This document shows, piece by piece, positions 51,948 to 60,612 of a stretch of DNA of 64,000 bases (position 1 is the first letter of the stretch; each line of letters starts with the position of its first letter). Origin of the DNA: Pseudomonas sp. FP1742 (GTDB lineage Bacteria; Pseudomonadota; Gammaproteobacteria; Pseudomonadales; Pseudomonadaceae); contig NZ_CP117460.1 in NCBI RefSeq assembly GCF_030687145.1, forward strand, positions 4,464,001-4,528,000. The letters run 5' to 3'. The translations under genes and the position numbers were made by a program. The notes under the pieces were generated by a model. That model was not told where the DNA came from, made no database searches, and was given only the letters and a program-made list of their open reading frames with translations.

Positions 51948-53059
51948 GTGAGGGCCTGGTGGCCGATGTGATCGTGATCGGCGCCGGCATCATCGGCGCC
52001 GCCTGCGCCCAGGCGCTGGCCCGTCGTGGCTTGCAGGTGCTGGTGCTGGACGCCGGCCTGCACGGTGCGACGGCGGCGGGCATGGGCCACCTGCTGGTGC
52101 TCGATGACAACCCGGCCGAACTGGCCCTGAGCCAATATTCCCTGCAACGCTGGCGTGAACTGGGGCCGGACCTGCCCGACGGCTGCGCTTACCGCAACAA
52201 CGGCACACTGTGGCTGGCAGCCAACGCCGAGGAAATGGCGGTCGCCCACAGCAAATACCTGAACCTGAAAGCCCAGGGCGTGGCGTGTGAACTGGTCAGC
52301 GCCAGCGCCTTGCGTCAGCGTGAACCGGAACTGCGCGAGGGTCTGGAAGGCGGCTTGCTGATCAATGGCGACGGCATTCTGTATGCGCCGGCGACGGCCC
52401 GCTGGATGCTCGACACACCTAACATCCGTCAGCATCGGGCGCGGGTCAGCGCGGTCGATGGCAATCGCGTCTGCCTTGACGACGGTCAGTGGTTGCGGGC
52501 CGAAGCGGTGGTGTTGGCCAACGGCATTCAGGCCAGCGACCTGTGCCCGGAGTTACCCATCGAGCCGAAAAAGGGCCACCTGCTGATTACCGACCGCTAC
52601 CCCCACACCGTTACCCACACCTTGGTGGAGCTGGGTTACGTCACCAGCGCCCACAACGCCACCGGGCCATCCACCGCCTGCAATATTCAGCCGCGCCCCA
52701 CCGGGCAATTGTTCATCGGTGCCTCGCGGCAATTCGGCACCACCGACCCACAGGTCGAAGGCTGGATGCTGGCGAAAATGCTCAAGCGTGCCGCCGAGTA
52801 CATGCCAGGGCTGGCCCGGCTCAACGGCATCCGCGCCTGGACCGGTTTTCGCGCCGCCAGCCCCGACGGCCTGCCGCTGGTTGGCCAGCACCCACAGCAG
52901 CAGGGCTTGTGGCTGGCGGTCGGGCACGAAGGGTTGGGCGTCACTACGGCCCCCGGCACCGCTGACTTGCTGGTGGCGCAGCTGTTCAACGAAACCCCGC
53001 CACTGACCGCCCAACCCTATCTGCCCCAGCGTTTCCTCGGAGAACCCGCCTATGCCTGA
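51944..53059 (+). CDS. lhpB: D-hydroxyproline dehydrogenase, FAD-dependent beta subunit
   Basis: A 371-residue DAO-family flavoprotein: [21 protein letters not shown] at the N-terminus, the [17 protein letters not shown] and [21 protein letters not shown] segments, and [19 protein letters not shown] at the end. It fits the HcnC-like subunit of three-part D-amino-acid dehydrogenases. Together with the next two genes it oxidises cis-4-hydroxy-D-proline to pyrroline-4-hydroxy-2-carboxylate. Overlaps the next gene by eight bases. Confidence 0.9.
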   Translation: MSEGLVADVIVIGAGIIGAACAQALARRGLQVLVLDAGLHGATAAGMGHLLVLDDNPAELALSQYSLQRWRELGPDLPDGCAYRNNGTLWLAANAEEMAVAHSKYLNLKAQGVACELVSASALRQREPELREGLEGGLLINGDGILYAPATARWMLDTPNIRQHRARVSAVDGNRVCLDDGQWLRAEAVVLANGIQASDLCPELPIEPKKGHLLITDRYPHTVTHTLVELGYVTSAHNATGPSTACNIQPRPTGQLFIGASRQFGTTDPQVEGWMLAKMLKRAAEYMPGLARLNGIRAWTGFRAASPDGLPLVGQHPQQQGLWLAVGHEGLGVTTAPGTADLLVAQLFNETPPLTAQPYLPQRFLGEPAYA

Positions 53060-53288
53060 ATTACTGCTGGACGGCCGCGCCTTGAAGGTGGCCGAGGGCA
53101 CCAGCGTCGCCGCAGCCTTGGCGCTGGGCAGCGACGGATGCACACGCACTTCGGTCAGTGGCCAACGCCGCGCACCGCTGTGCGGCATGGGCATTTGCCA
53201 GGAATGCCGGGTGACCATCGACGGCCGGCGACGCCTGGCCTGCCAGACTCTGTGCCGTGACGGCATGCAGGTGCAGACATGCCCATGA
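53052..53288 (+). CDS. lhpE: (2Fe-2S)-binding subunit of D-hydroxyproline dehydrogenase
   Basis: A 78-residue ferredoxin-like subunit. The cluster cysteines are in PLCGMGICQECRVTIDG and LACQT (C-x4-C-x2-C...C). This HcnA-like subunit shuttles electrons between the two flavin subunits. Overlaps both neighbours; the assigned letters of the small subunit vary between reports. Confidence 0.9.
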   Translation: MPELLLDGRALKVAEGTSVAAALALGSDGCTRTSVSGQRRAPLCGMGICQECRVTIDGRRRLACQTLCRDGMQVQTCP

Positions 53289-54538
53289 ACGAATACGCCG
53301 ATCTGCTGATCATCGGTGCTGGCCCCGCTGGCATGGCCGCTGCTCTTGCCGCTGCACCCAGTGGCGCACGCATCGTCATGCTCGACGACAATCCGCTGCC
53401 GGGCGGGCAAATCTGGCGTGACGGTCCGCAAGCCAATGTGCCTGATCAGGCCCGTCGCCTGCGTGAGCGTTTGCAGGCGTGCAGCAACATCCGCCGTCAC
53501 GCCGGCACTCGGGTGATCGCCAGTCCCGGTCCGAAACAACTGTTGGTCGAAAATGACGATGCCGGTTGGCTGATCAGTTACGACAAGCTGATTCTGTGCA
53601 CCGGCGCCCGCGAGTTGCTGCTGCCCTTCCCCGGCTGGACGTTGCCCGGCGTGACCGGCGCCGGTGGTTTGCAGGCGCTGATCAAGGCGGGCCTGCCGGT
53701 GCAGGGTGAGCGCGTGGTAATTGCTGGCAGCGGCCCGTTGTTACTGGCGAGTGCCGCCACGGCGAAAAAACACGGCGCGCAGATCCAGCGCATCGCCGAG
53801 CAAGCGTCGCGCACCGCCGTCGTCGGTTTCGCCGCGCAACTGCCCCGCTGGCCTGGCAAATGGCTGCAATCGTTCAGCCTGTTCGACCGCCATTACCGCA
53901 CCGCGACGCATGTGCTGGCCGCCCTTGGCACTGATCGGCTGGAAGGTGTGCGCCTGCAACAGCAGGGCAAAATCATCGAACTGGAATGTGATCGGCTGGC
54001 CTGTGGTTTTGGCTTGATCCCGAACATTCAATTGGGCCAGGCACTGGGTTACGCCATCGAAGGTCAGGCGTTGGCCGTGGATGCCTGGCAGGCCAGCCGC
54101 GCCGACCATTATGCGGCGGGAGAATGCACCGGGTTTGGTGGCAGTGAACTGGCGTTGGTCGAAGGGGCCATTGCGGGCCACGCGGCGGTCGGTGACCTTG
54201 AAGCGGCGCGTCAGTTATGGCCACGCCGTGCGCGCTGGCAGGGTTTCGCCAAGGCACTGAATCAGGCCTTCGCCCTCGACCCGCAACTCAAATCCCTGGC
54301 CGGTCCCGACACCCTGGTCTGCCGCTGCGAAGACGTGCCCTACGGCGCATTGACCGGGCACACCGACTGGCGCGAAGCCAAGCTGGCCAGTCGCTGCGGC
54401 ATGGGTGCCTGTCAGGGCCGGGTGTGTGGCGGCGCGGTGCAGCACCTGTTTGGCTGGCAACCTTCAGCGCCCCGCCCACCCTTCAGCCCGGCACGAATCG
54501 AGACCTTGATGTGCCTGGACGACACCCCGCCGGCCTGA
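53279..54538 (+). CDS. lhpF: D-hydroxyproline dehydrogenase, FAD/NAD(P)-binding alpha subunit
   Basis: A 419-residue flavoprotein: DLLIIGAGPAGMAAALAA at the N-terminus, a second Rossmann fold VVIAGSGPLLLASAATAKKHGA and AAGECTGFGGSELALVEG. The C-terminal [2Fe-2S] domain has LVCRCEDVPYGAL and CGMGACQGRVCGG. This is the HcnB-like subunit. It closes the lhpA-B-E-F operon and is followed by a terminator. Confidence 0.92.
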   Translation: MPMNEYADLLIIGAGPAGMAAALAAAPSGARIVMLDDNPLPGGQIWRDGPQANVPDQARRLRERLQACSNIRRHAGTRVIASPGPKQLLVENDDAGWLISYDKLILCTGARELLLPFPGWTLPGVTGAGGLQALIKAGLPVQGERVVIAGSGPLLLASAATAKKHGAQIQRIAEQASRTAVVGFAAQLPRWPGKWLQSFSLFDRHYRTATHVLAALGTDRLEGVRLQQQGKIIELECDRLACGFGLIPNIQLGQALGYAIEGQALAVDAWQASRADHYAAGECTGFGGSELALVEGAIAGHAAVGDLEAARQLWPRRARWQGFAKALNQAFALDPQLKSLAGPDTLVCRCEDVPYGALTGHTDWREAKLASRCGMGACQGRVCGGAVQHLFGWQPSAPRPPFSPARIETLMCLDDTPPA

Positions 54539-54557
54539 AACCCCCTCGGGGGTTTCA
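54536..54557 (+). terminator. Hairpin after the dehydrogenase operon
   Basis: GAAACCCCC pairs with GGGGGTTTC with a tight turn, directly at the lhpF stop codon. The U-tract is weak. Confidence 0.65.
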
Positions 54558-54609
54558 GCCACGCTGCCGAGCCTCTATGATCCCGGGGTCGCCCTCAGAC
54601 CCCAGCGCC

Positions 54610-55359
54610 ATGTATCCCTCGCTCAGCACCTTCAAACCCTGCGACCTGCCCACGCTGTTGAACAGCCTGCAGCCGATTGCGCCGCTGCTCGACACCCTGG
54701 CGGACGTGGTGTTTTTCATCAAGGACCGCGAAGCCCGCTACGCCTTCGTCAACCAGACCCTGGCCCGGCGTTGTGGTTTCAAACATCGCGAGGATCTGCT
54801 GGGGCTCACCGCCGAGATGGTCTTCCCGGAACGCTTCGGCCCGCTGTACACCGAACAGGATCGGCGGGTGCTGTCCAGCGGTCGCGAGATGGCCGACCAA
54901 CTGGAGCTGCACCTGTATTACGGCAACCAGCCGATCTGGTGCCTGACCCACAAACTCGCCTTGAAGGATGAACAGGGTCACATCGTGGGCCTGGCCGGGA
55001 TCTCCCGCGACCTGCAATCGCCACAGTCCAATCACCCCGCGTTCCAGAAACTCGCCGCCGTGGACGCGCACATCCGCAGCCACTTCGCCCGCCCCGTCAG
55101 CCTCGCCGAACTGACTGCCATCGCCGGTTATTCCGTGGCGCAACTGGAGCGTCACTGCAAACGGGTGTTCCAGCTCACCCCACGGCAGATGATCAACAAG
55201 GCGCGCCTGGAAGAAGGTTCGCGGTTGTTGTTGCACAGCGAGTTGCCGATCACCGAGATCGCCCTGCGCTGCGGTTATACCGACCACAGTGCGTTCAGCC
55301 GACAGTTTCGCGCGTTGACCGGTCTGTCACCGAGTCAGTATCGCGATACTCAGCGCTAG
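54610..55359 (+). CDS. PAS-AraC transcriptional regulator
   Basis: A 249-residue regulator with an N-terminal PAS domain (LADVVFFIKDREARYAFVNQ, LGLTAEMVFPE, GLAGISRDL) and a C-terminal AraC HTH pair (SLAELTAIAGYSVAQLERHCK and EIALRCGYTDHSAFSRQF). The PAS domain, rather than a cupin, is notable and suggests it binds a small ligand, perhaps a hydroxyproline. It follows the dehydrogenase operon, similar to LhpR-type AraC activators of hydroxyproline genes in P. aeruginosa. Start at the ATG at 54610. Confidence 0.88.
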   Translation: MYPSLSTFKPCDLPTLLNSLQPIAPLLDTLADVVFFIKDREARYAFVNQTLARRCGFKHREDLLGLTAEMVFPERFGPLYTEQDRRVLSSGREMADQLELHLYYGNQPIWCLTHKLALKDEQGHIVGLAGISRDLQSPQSNHPAFQKLAAVDAHIRSHFARPVSLAELTAIAGYSVAQLERHCKRVFQLTPRQMINKARLEEGSRLLLHSELPITEIALRCGYTDHSAFSRQFRALTGLSPSQYRDTQR

Positions 55360-55406
55360 ACTCATTTTCCGGTGGTTTGATTTGGGGGGTTGAGGGCGTT
55401 CTTTCG

Positions 55407-55510
55407 GGCCTCTTCGCGAGCAAGCCCGCTCCCACAGGGATCTTCAGTGAACACATTATTTGTGTACGCCTGAGATCCAGTGTGGGAGCGGGCTTGCTCG
55501 CGAAGAGGCC
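55407..55510. repeat. REPIN, TTCGCGAGCAAGCCCGCTCC type
   Basis: TTCGCGAGCAAGCCCGCTCC at the left and its inverted copy at the right, with flanking GGCCTC/GAGGCC also paired. This orientation is the reverse of the copies at 7567 and 50086. Confidence 0.9.
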
Positions 55511-55689
55511 AGTACAACCACCACAAGGCTCAATGTCAGACCACTAAACAAGCACTGTTTAAACGACACTTCCAGACACTCATCCAGGCTACACATCCTT
55601 GCTCCTCTGCCTACGACTACGCCAGAATCCGCCGGCTAGTGCGCCTGTGGCCCGGGCTATATCGTTTCCCTGTCGCTGAAAAAAACAGC

Positions 55690-55890
55690 GATCGGGTTTG
55701 GTAGCCCGCCGTCCACATCGCATAGCTTCACCTTATGCAGGTGCTTTCAGCATTTGTTTTTATGGTGGCCATGCGCAGGGTGCCCTCGGGCACGCCGGTT
55801 TTTCCATGTGGGCCGGTCTACCAACCTTCGTATGGCCACCACCTCTTCGTTTGGTAGCGAGAGTGATGGCTCCTCTAATCACATATGGAG
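55690..55890 (+). ncRNA. Candidate structured RNA leader of the DUF6124 gene
   Basis: TGGTGGCCATGCG at 55763-55775 pairs with CGTATGGCCACCA at 55829-55841 (13 bp with one G-U). Inside lies GTGCCC-TC-GGGCAC. CTACCAAC at 55818 can pair with either GTTTGGTAG at 55849 or with the GGTTTGGTAG at 55695, which would be alternative structures. It ends just before the ribosome binding site of the DUF6124 gene. I recall similar leaders before DUF6124 genes of other Pseudomonas but have not verified this. Confidence 0.55.
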
Positions 55891-55898
55891 TTCCATCT

Positions 55899-56258
55899 AT
55901 GTTCAAACCAACACCCAATCCACCAGCACCCGACGACGTTTCCCCCTACGAATCCCTCGATTCCAAAAAACTCCACGAAGCCGCCGACCGCGCCCTCGAC
56001 CACTACCTCAAACCACCCATCCCCAAAGACACCCAGCGCAAACCCAGCACCATTTACCACGTCGGCCCCAAGGTCGATAACGAAACCCTGCTGGTCAACG
56101 CCTGCGAATCCCTGGCGTCAGCGAGCATGATGCTCAGTGAGTTCGCCGGGTTGATGGACATGCCACATCGCAATGTGATGTTGGGGATTCAATCGGTGGT
56201 CATGCTCGGTGAATTGGCGGTGAATCGAGTGCTGGATAACCTCGATCCGCAGGGCTAG
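55899..56258 (+). CDS. DUF6124 family protein
   Basis: A 119-residue cytosolic protein with a proline-rich start (MFKPTPNPPAPDDVSPYESL), a SKKLHEAADRALDHYLKPP helix, and a C-terminal helix bundle (ACESLASASMMLSEFAGLMD; IQSVVMLGELAVNRVLDNLD). This is a Pseudomonas-typical family with no known role. Ribosome binding site GGAG sits eight bases before the ATG at 55899. It is placed between hydroxyproline units but its unusual leader and own hairpins suggest separate control. Confidence 0.85.
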   Translation: MFKPTPNPPAPDDVSPYESLDSKKLHEAADRALDHYLKPPIPKDTQRKPSTIYHVGPKVDNETLLVNACESLASASMMLSEFAGLMDMPHRNVMLGIQSVVMLGELAVNRVLDNLDPQG

Positions 56259-56283
56259 CCAGAATCTGTGGCAAAGGGGCTTG

Positions 56284-56417
56284 TTGTGGCGAGGGGGCTT
56301 GCCCCCGTTGGGTTGCGAAGCGACCCCAAAATCTGCAACCGCAGGTTTTCAGGTACTCCGCATACACCGGTTTTACGACTGCTTCGCAGCCGAACGGGGG
56401 CAAGCCCCCTCGCCACA
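56284..56417. repeat. REP doublet, TTGTGGCGAGGGGGCTTGCC type
   Basis: TTGTGGCGAGGGGGCTTGCC at the left and its inverted copy ending CCCTCGCCACA at the right. Same family and spacing as the element at 10784. Confidence 0.88.
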
Positions 56418-56624
56418 TGAGGTGTGTCAGAGCACGGGTTGATCGCAGGGCGCCGATGTTCCTTTAAGGGGCGCCCCACACAACCATTGCTCCCATCTGT
56501 AACACCCGCCATTGCGGCCCCCGCCCCTCACAACATCCCCTGACGCACCGCAACACCTCTACACCAAGGCCTGCCAACAAATTCACGCCTCGGCCTGGAA
56601 ACGGGCACGTTGATTGCTATATTT

Positions 56625-56641
56625 AATATCGTATACGAAAT
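56625..56641. promoter_or_regulatory. GntR operator before the ABC transporter operon
   Basis: AATATCGTATACGAAAT, with the perfect core TCGTATACGA. An identical 17-mer lies at 62556. A further half-site-like AATACGATAT is 5 bases downstream (56646). The operator lies 45-61 bases before the binding-protein start. The FCD-type GntR at 50237 is the obvious candidate to bind it. Confidence 0.75.
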
Positions 56642-56685
56642 CCCCAATACGATATCCAACAGTACTTCACATCAACGAGGCCTCT

Positions 56686-57504
56686 ATGAAAAACCCCGCA
56701 TTTGCCGTAGCCCTCAGCGCTGTTCTCAGTACCTCCTTCATTGCCACCGCCCAGGCCGACAAGCTCGACGACATCATCGGTTCGGGCAAGCTGCGCTGCG
56801 CCGTGACCCTGGACTTCCCGCCCATGGGTTTCCGCGATGCCGGTAACAACCCGGCCGGTTTTGATGTGGACTATTGCCATGACCTGGCGAAAATTCTCGG
56901 GGTCGAGGCCGAAGTGGTCGAGACGCCGTTCCCGGACCGCATTCCGGCACTGGTCTCCGGGCGGGCCGATGTGATCGTCGCCTCCACCTCCGACACCCTC
57001 GAACGGGCCAAGACCGTTGGCCTGACGGTGCCCTACTTTGCCTTCCAGATGGTGGTGCTGACCCGCGACGACACCGGCATCAACAGCTTCGATGACCTCA
57101 AGGGCAAACCCGTGGGCAACACCAGTGGCACCTATGAAGCCATCGCCCTGGAGAAAGACGTGAAGAACTGGGGCACCGGCACCTTCCGCGCCTATCAGTC
57201 GCAGAACGACACCCTGCTGGCCGTCGCCCAGGGCCACATCGATGCCACCGTGGTCACCAATACCGTGGCCGCCGCCACGCTCAAGTCGGGCAAATACAAA
57301 AACCTGAAGGTCGCCGGTAACGCGCCGTACGTGATCGACTACGTCTCCCTCGGCGCCAAGCGCAACGAGTATGGCCTGCTCAATTACCTCAACCTGTTCG
57401 TCAACCAGCAGGTGCGCACCGGTCGTTACAAGGAGCTGTTCGTCAAATGGGTCGGCACTGAAATTTCGCCGACCAACCTGACCGTGCCACAGGTTTACTA
57501 CTGA
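56686..57504 (+). CDS. ABC transporter substrate-binding protein (family 3)
   Basis: A 272-residue periplasmic binding protein with a signal peptide (MKNPAFAVALSAVLSTSFIATAQA). Family-3 features: GKLRCAVTLDFPPMGFRDAGN, NPAGFDVDYCHDLAKILGV and the ADVIVASTSDTLERAKTVGLTVPYF strand. Family 3 binds amino acids; given the genes that follow, a hydroxyproline is the probable ligand. Start at 56686, with CAACGAGGCCTCT upstream. Confidence 0.92.
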   Translation: MKNPAFAVALSAVLSTSFIATAQADKLDDIIGSGKLRCAVTLDFPPMGFRDAGNNPAGFDVDYCHDLAKILGVEAEVVETPFPDRIPALVSGRADVIVASTSDTLERAKTVGLTVPYFAFQMVVLTRDDTGINSFDDLKGKPVGNTSGTYEAIALEKDVKNWGTGTFRAYQSQNDTLLAVAQGHIDATVVTNTVAAATLKSGKYKNLKVAGNAPYVIDYVSLGAKRNEYGLLNYLNLFVNQQVRTGRYKELFVKWVGTEISPTNLTVPQVYY

Positions 57505-57514
57505 GGTGTCCGGC

Positions 57515-59293
57515 ATGCCTAGGCCCACTTCTCTGACCGGTCGCAGCCTGGTCGCGGGCGCCGCCGAGGGCGCCCTGCTGTTCGCCGATATCGGGTTGAG
57601 TTTCTGGGGCGGGGTCGATCCGTTTAGTGGTGAGATCATTGACCGTCACCATCCGCTCAGCGGCGAATACCTGGCCGGCCGCGTGCTGGCCATTCCCAGC
57701 GGTCGCGGTTCGTGCACCGGCAGTAGCGTGTTGATGGAACTGATCAGCAACGGTCACGCACCGGCCGCACTGGTGCTGGCCGAGCCCGATGAGATCCTGA
57801 CCCTGGGCGTGCTCGTGGCACAGACCATTTTCGAGCGTTCCCTGCCGGTGCTGTGTATCGGCCGGGAGGCCTTTGCCGCGTTGCGCGGCAAGGCCTTCGC
57901 TCGGGTCGAGGACACAACGCTGAGCCTGTTCGAGCACCTGCCGGACGATGCCTGGCAGGCATTCGACAGCCCGTTGCAAACGCAAGACCCAAGTGCCCCG
58001 ATCGAACTCACCGAACACGACCGGGCGCTGCTCGACGGCCAGCATGGCAAGGCTGCACAAGTGGCCATGCAGATTGTTCTGCGCATGGCCGAACTGCAAG
58101 GTGCCCGCTGCCTGGTGGATGTCACCCAGGCGCACATCGACGGCTGCATCTACACCGGACCTGCGAGCCTGCGCTTTGCCGAGCAACTGGTGCAATGGGG
58201 CGCCAACGTGCGGGTGCCCACCACCCTCAATTCGATTTCCGTGGACCAGCGCCGCTGGCGCGAATTGGGCATCGACCCGGCGCTCGGCGAACCGGCCAGT
58301 GCCTTGGGCGATGCCTATATGGCGATGGGTGCGCAACTCAGTTTCACCTGCGCACCCTACCTGCTCGACAGCGCGCCGAAGGCGGGCGAGCAGATCGTCT
58401 GGGCCGAATCCAACGCGGTGGTCTACGCCAACAGCGTGCTGGGGGCACGCACCCTGAAGTACCCGGACTACCTGGACATCTGCATCGCCCTGACCGGCCG
58501 CGCCCCGTTGATCGGCTGCCACCTGGACGCGCAACGCAAGGCCCGACTGCAGGTCGAGGTGCCCGCCCTGGGGGAACTGGACGATGCCTTCTACCCGTTG
58601 CTCGGTTACCACATCGGCGCGCTGGCGGGCAGCAGGATTCCACTGGTGCGAGGGTTGGAAAACCGCAAGCCGAGCCTGGACGACCTCAAGGCGTTCGGCG
58701 CGGCGTTTGCCACCACCTCCGCCGCCCCTTTGTTCCATATCGCCGGGATCACCCCGGAAGCTATCGACCCGGCGCAGGTGCTGGAGGGAGATGTAGCCCT
58801 GCCCGTGGAAACAATCCGCCTGAAGGATCTATTGATCAGCTGGCGCGAACTCAACAGTGCCCGCGACAGCCGGGTGGATGTGGTCTCGCTGGGTAACCCG
58901 CATTTCTCTCTCAGCGAGTTCGCTCACCTGGCGCGATTGTGCCTCGGTCGACGCAAACACCCCGACGTGGTCCTCGCCATTACCTGCGGCCGCGCCGTGC
59001 TGGAGCAGGCTCGCGAAGCCGGGCATATCGCCGTGATCGAAGCCTTCGGCGCGACCCTGGTCACCGATACCTGCTGGTGCATGCTCGGCGAACCGGTGAT
59101 CCCGCCGGGTGCAACAACCTTGATGACCAACTCTGGCAAATACGCCCATTACGCACCCGGCCTGGTGGGTCGCAAGGTGCATTTCGCCAGCCTGGCTGAA
59201 TGCGTCGATACCGCTTGCAGTGCCACGGCCAGCGGTCGTCTGCCGGCCTGGCTGAACATTGCCACCCCTCAGGAGACGCTCGCGCATGTTTGA
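57515..59293 (+). CDS. Aconitase X, cis-3-hydroxy-L-proline dehydratase type
   Basis: A 592-residue fused aconitase X. The N-terminal swivel (DUF126) has the Ser-rich IPSGRGSCTGSSVLMELI, and the large catalytic part (DUF521) has CLVDVTQAHIDGCIYTGPASLRFAEQL, YLLDSAPKAGEQIVWAESNAVVYANSVLGART and SLGNPHFSLSEFAHLARL. Single-chain bacterial AcnX dehydrates cis-3-hydroxy-L-proline to pyrroline-2-carboxylate. I chose the ATG at 57515 (TGAGGTG upstream); a GTG at 57506 is possible. It sits between the binding protein and the permeases of an ABC transporter, so uptake and dehydration are coupled. Confidence 0.9.
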   Translation: MPRPTSLTGRSLVAGAAEGALLFADIGLSFWGGVDPFSGEIIDRHHPLSGEYLAGRVLAIPSGRGSCTGSSVLMELISNGHAPAALVLAEPDEILTLGVLVAQTIFERSLPVLCIGREAFAALRGKAFARVEDTTLSLFEHLPDDAWQAFDSPLQTQDPSAPIELTEHDRALLDGQHGKAAQVAMQIVLRMAELQGARCLVDVTQAHIDGCIYTGPASLRFAEQLVQWGANVRVPTTLNSISVDQRRWRELGIDPALGEPASALGDAYMAMGAQLSFTCAPYLLDSAPKAGEQIVWAESNAVVYANSVLGARTLKYPDYLDICIALTGRAPLIGCHLDAQRKARLQVEVPALGELDDAFYPLLGYHIGALAGSRIPLVRGLENRKPSLDDLKAFGAAFATTSAAPLFHIAGITPEAIDPAQVLEGDVALPVETIRLKDLLISWRELNSARDSRVDVVSLGNPHFSLSEFAHLARLCLGRRKHPDVVLAITCGRAVLEQAREAGHIAVIEAFGATLVTDTCWCMLGEPVIPPGATTLMTNSGKYAHYAPGLVGRKVHFASLAECVDTACSATASGRLPAWLNIATPQETLAHV

Positions 59294-59951
59294 TTACACC
59301 TTCCAATGGCGCGCCACCCTGCGCGCCCTGCCGGACATGCTCGCCGGCGCCTGGGTCACTTTCGAGACCGCCGCGTTGTCGATGATCTTCGGCGTGCTGA
59401 TCGCCCTGGCCCTGACGGTGATGCGCGAAAGCAAAACCCCGCTGCTGCGCGGTATCGGCAACGGCTGGGTATCGATCGCGCGCAACACCCCGTCGCTGTT
59501 CCAGATCTACGTCCTCTACTTCGGCCTCGGCTCGCTGGGCTTGCACGTCAGCTCATGGTTCGCCCTGCTCGCCGGCATCACCTTCAACAATGCCGGGTAT
59601 CTGGCGGAGAACTTTCGCGGCGGCCTCAAGGCCGTACCGGACACGCAAGTGCGCGCCGCGCGTTCGCTGGGCATGAGTGCCTTCCAGGCCTACCGCATGA
59701 TCATCGTCCCGCAGCTGCTGCGGATCGTCTTCTACCCGCTGACCAATCAGATGGTCTGGGCGGTGCTGATGACATCGCTGGGGGTGATCGTCGGGCTGAA
59801 CAATGACCTGACCGGGGTGACCCAGGACTACAACGTCAAAACGTTCCGCACCTTCGAATACTTCGCCATCGCCGCGGCGCTGTATTACCTGATTGCCAAG
59901 GCGATCGTCGCGTCAGCCCGGCTGATGGCCTGGCGGTTGTTCCGTTACTGA
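59286..59951 (+). CDS. Amino-acid ABC transporter permease 1
   Basis: A 221-residue HisM/GlnP-type permease with about five helices: LAGAWVTFETAALSMIFGVLIAL and the EAA loop FRGGLKAVPDTQVRAARSLGMSAFQAYRMIIVPQLLRI, which contacts the ATPase. It overlaps the AcnX stop by eight bases, and is coupled to the next permease. Confidence 0.93.
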   Translation: MFDYTFQWRATLRALPDMLAGAWVTFETAALSMIFGVLIALALTVMRESKTPLLRGIGNGWVSIARNTPSLFQIYVLYFGLGSLGLHVSSWFALLAGITFNNAGYLAENFRGGLKAVPDTQVRAARSLGMSAFQAYRMIIVPQLLRIVFYPLTNQMVWAVLMTSLGVIVGLNNDLTGVTQDYNVKTFRTFEYFAIAAALYYLIAKAIVASARLMAWRLFRY

Positions 59952-59961
59952 GGGCTTGACC

Positions 59962-60612
59962 ATGTTTTCCACCAGTTTTTCCTGGAATGACCTGCTGTTC
60001 CTGCTCGATGGCGCTTGGGTCACCCTGCAACTGACGTTCTGGTCGATCATCCTCGGCTCCGTCGCCGGGCTGTTGTTTGGCCTGCTGCGGGCGCTGTTGC
60101 CACGCGCCAGCCTGCCCCTGGCCTGGGTGCTGGACGTGTTTCGCAGCGTGCCGCTGTTGATCCAGTTCGTGCTGTTCAACTCACTCAAAAGCATCGTCGG
60201 CTTGAACCTCAGCGCCTTCAGCGTCGGCTGCATTGTGCTGGGGGTCTACACCGCCGCGTACTTCACCGAGATCGTGCGCAGCGGCGTGCTGTCGGTGCCG
60301 TTCACCTTGCGGCGGGCCAGTCGTTCGCTGGGCCTGAGTTTTATGCAGGACCTGCGCTGGATCGTCCTGCCAATGGCCACCCGCGTGGCCTTCCCCGGCT
60401 GGCTGAACCTGGTGCTCGGGGTGATGAAAGACACCGCGCTGGTGATGTGGATCGGCATTGTCGAACTGCTGCGCGCCTCGCAAACCATCGTCACCCGCAT
60501 TCAGGAACCGCTGCTGGTGCTGTGCGTCGCGGGCCTTATCTATTACGTCATGAGCCTGGTGGTTGCACGCCTGGGCGCTCGTCTGGAAAGAAGGTGGCAA
60601 GAAAATGATTGA
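59962..60612 (+). CDS. Amino-acid ABC transporter permease 2
   Basis: A 216-residue permease of the same family as its neighbour: LLDGAWVTLQLTFWSIILGSV and the EAA loop RSGVLSVPFTLRRASRSLGLSFMQDLRWIVLPMATRV. The two permeases are expected to form the heterodimeric channel. ATG at 59962, with GAGGGCTTGACC upstream; overlaps the ATPase gene by eight bases. Confidence 0.93.
   Translation: MFSTSFSWNDLLFLLDGAWVTLQLTFWSIILGSVAGLLFGLLRALLPRASLPLAWVLDVFRSVPLLIQFVLFNSLKSIVGLNLSAFSVGCIVLGVYTAAYFTEIVRSGVLSVPFTLRRASRSLGLSFMQDLRWIVLPMATRVAFPGWLNLVLGVMKDTALVMWIGIVELLRASQTIVTRIQEPLLVLCVAGLIYYVMSLVVARLGARLERRWQEND

Noticed and set aside
55848..55862. GGTAGCG in the DUF6124 leader as an ops element
   Set aside because: The bases take part in the TTGGTAG/CTACCAA pairing of the leader, and the GGC start of ops is absent.
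56623..58738. Long minus-strand open frames opposite the binding protein and AcnX genes
   Set aside because: Both are shadows; the plus-strand genes have full family motifs, ribosome binding sites and operon spacing.
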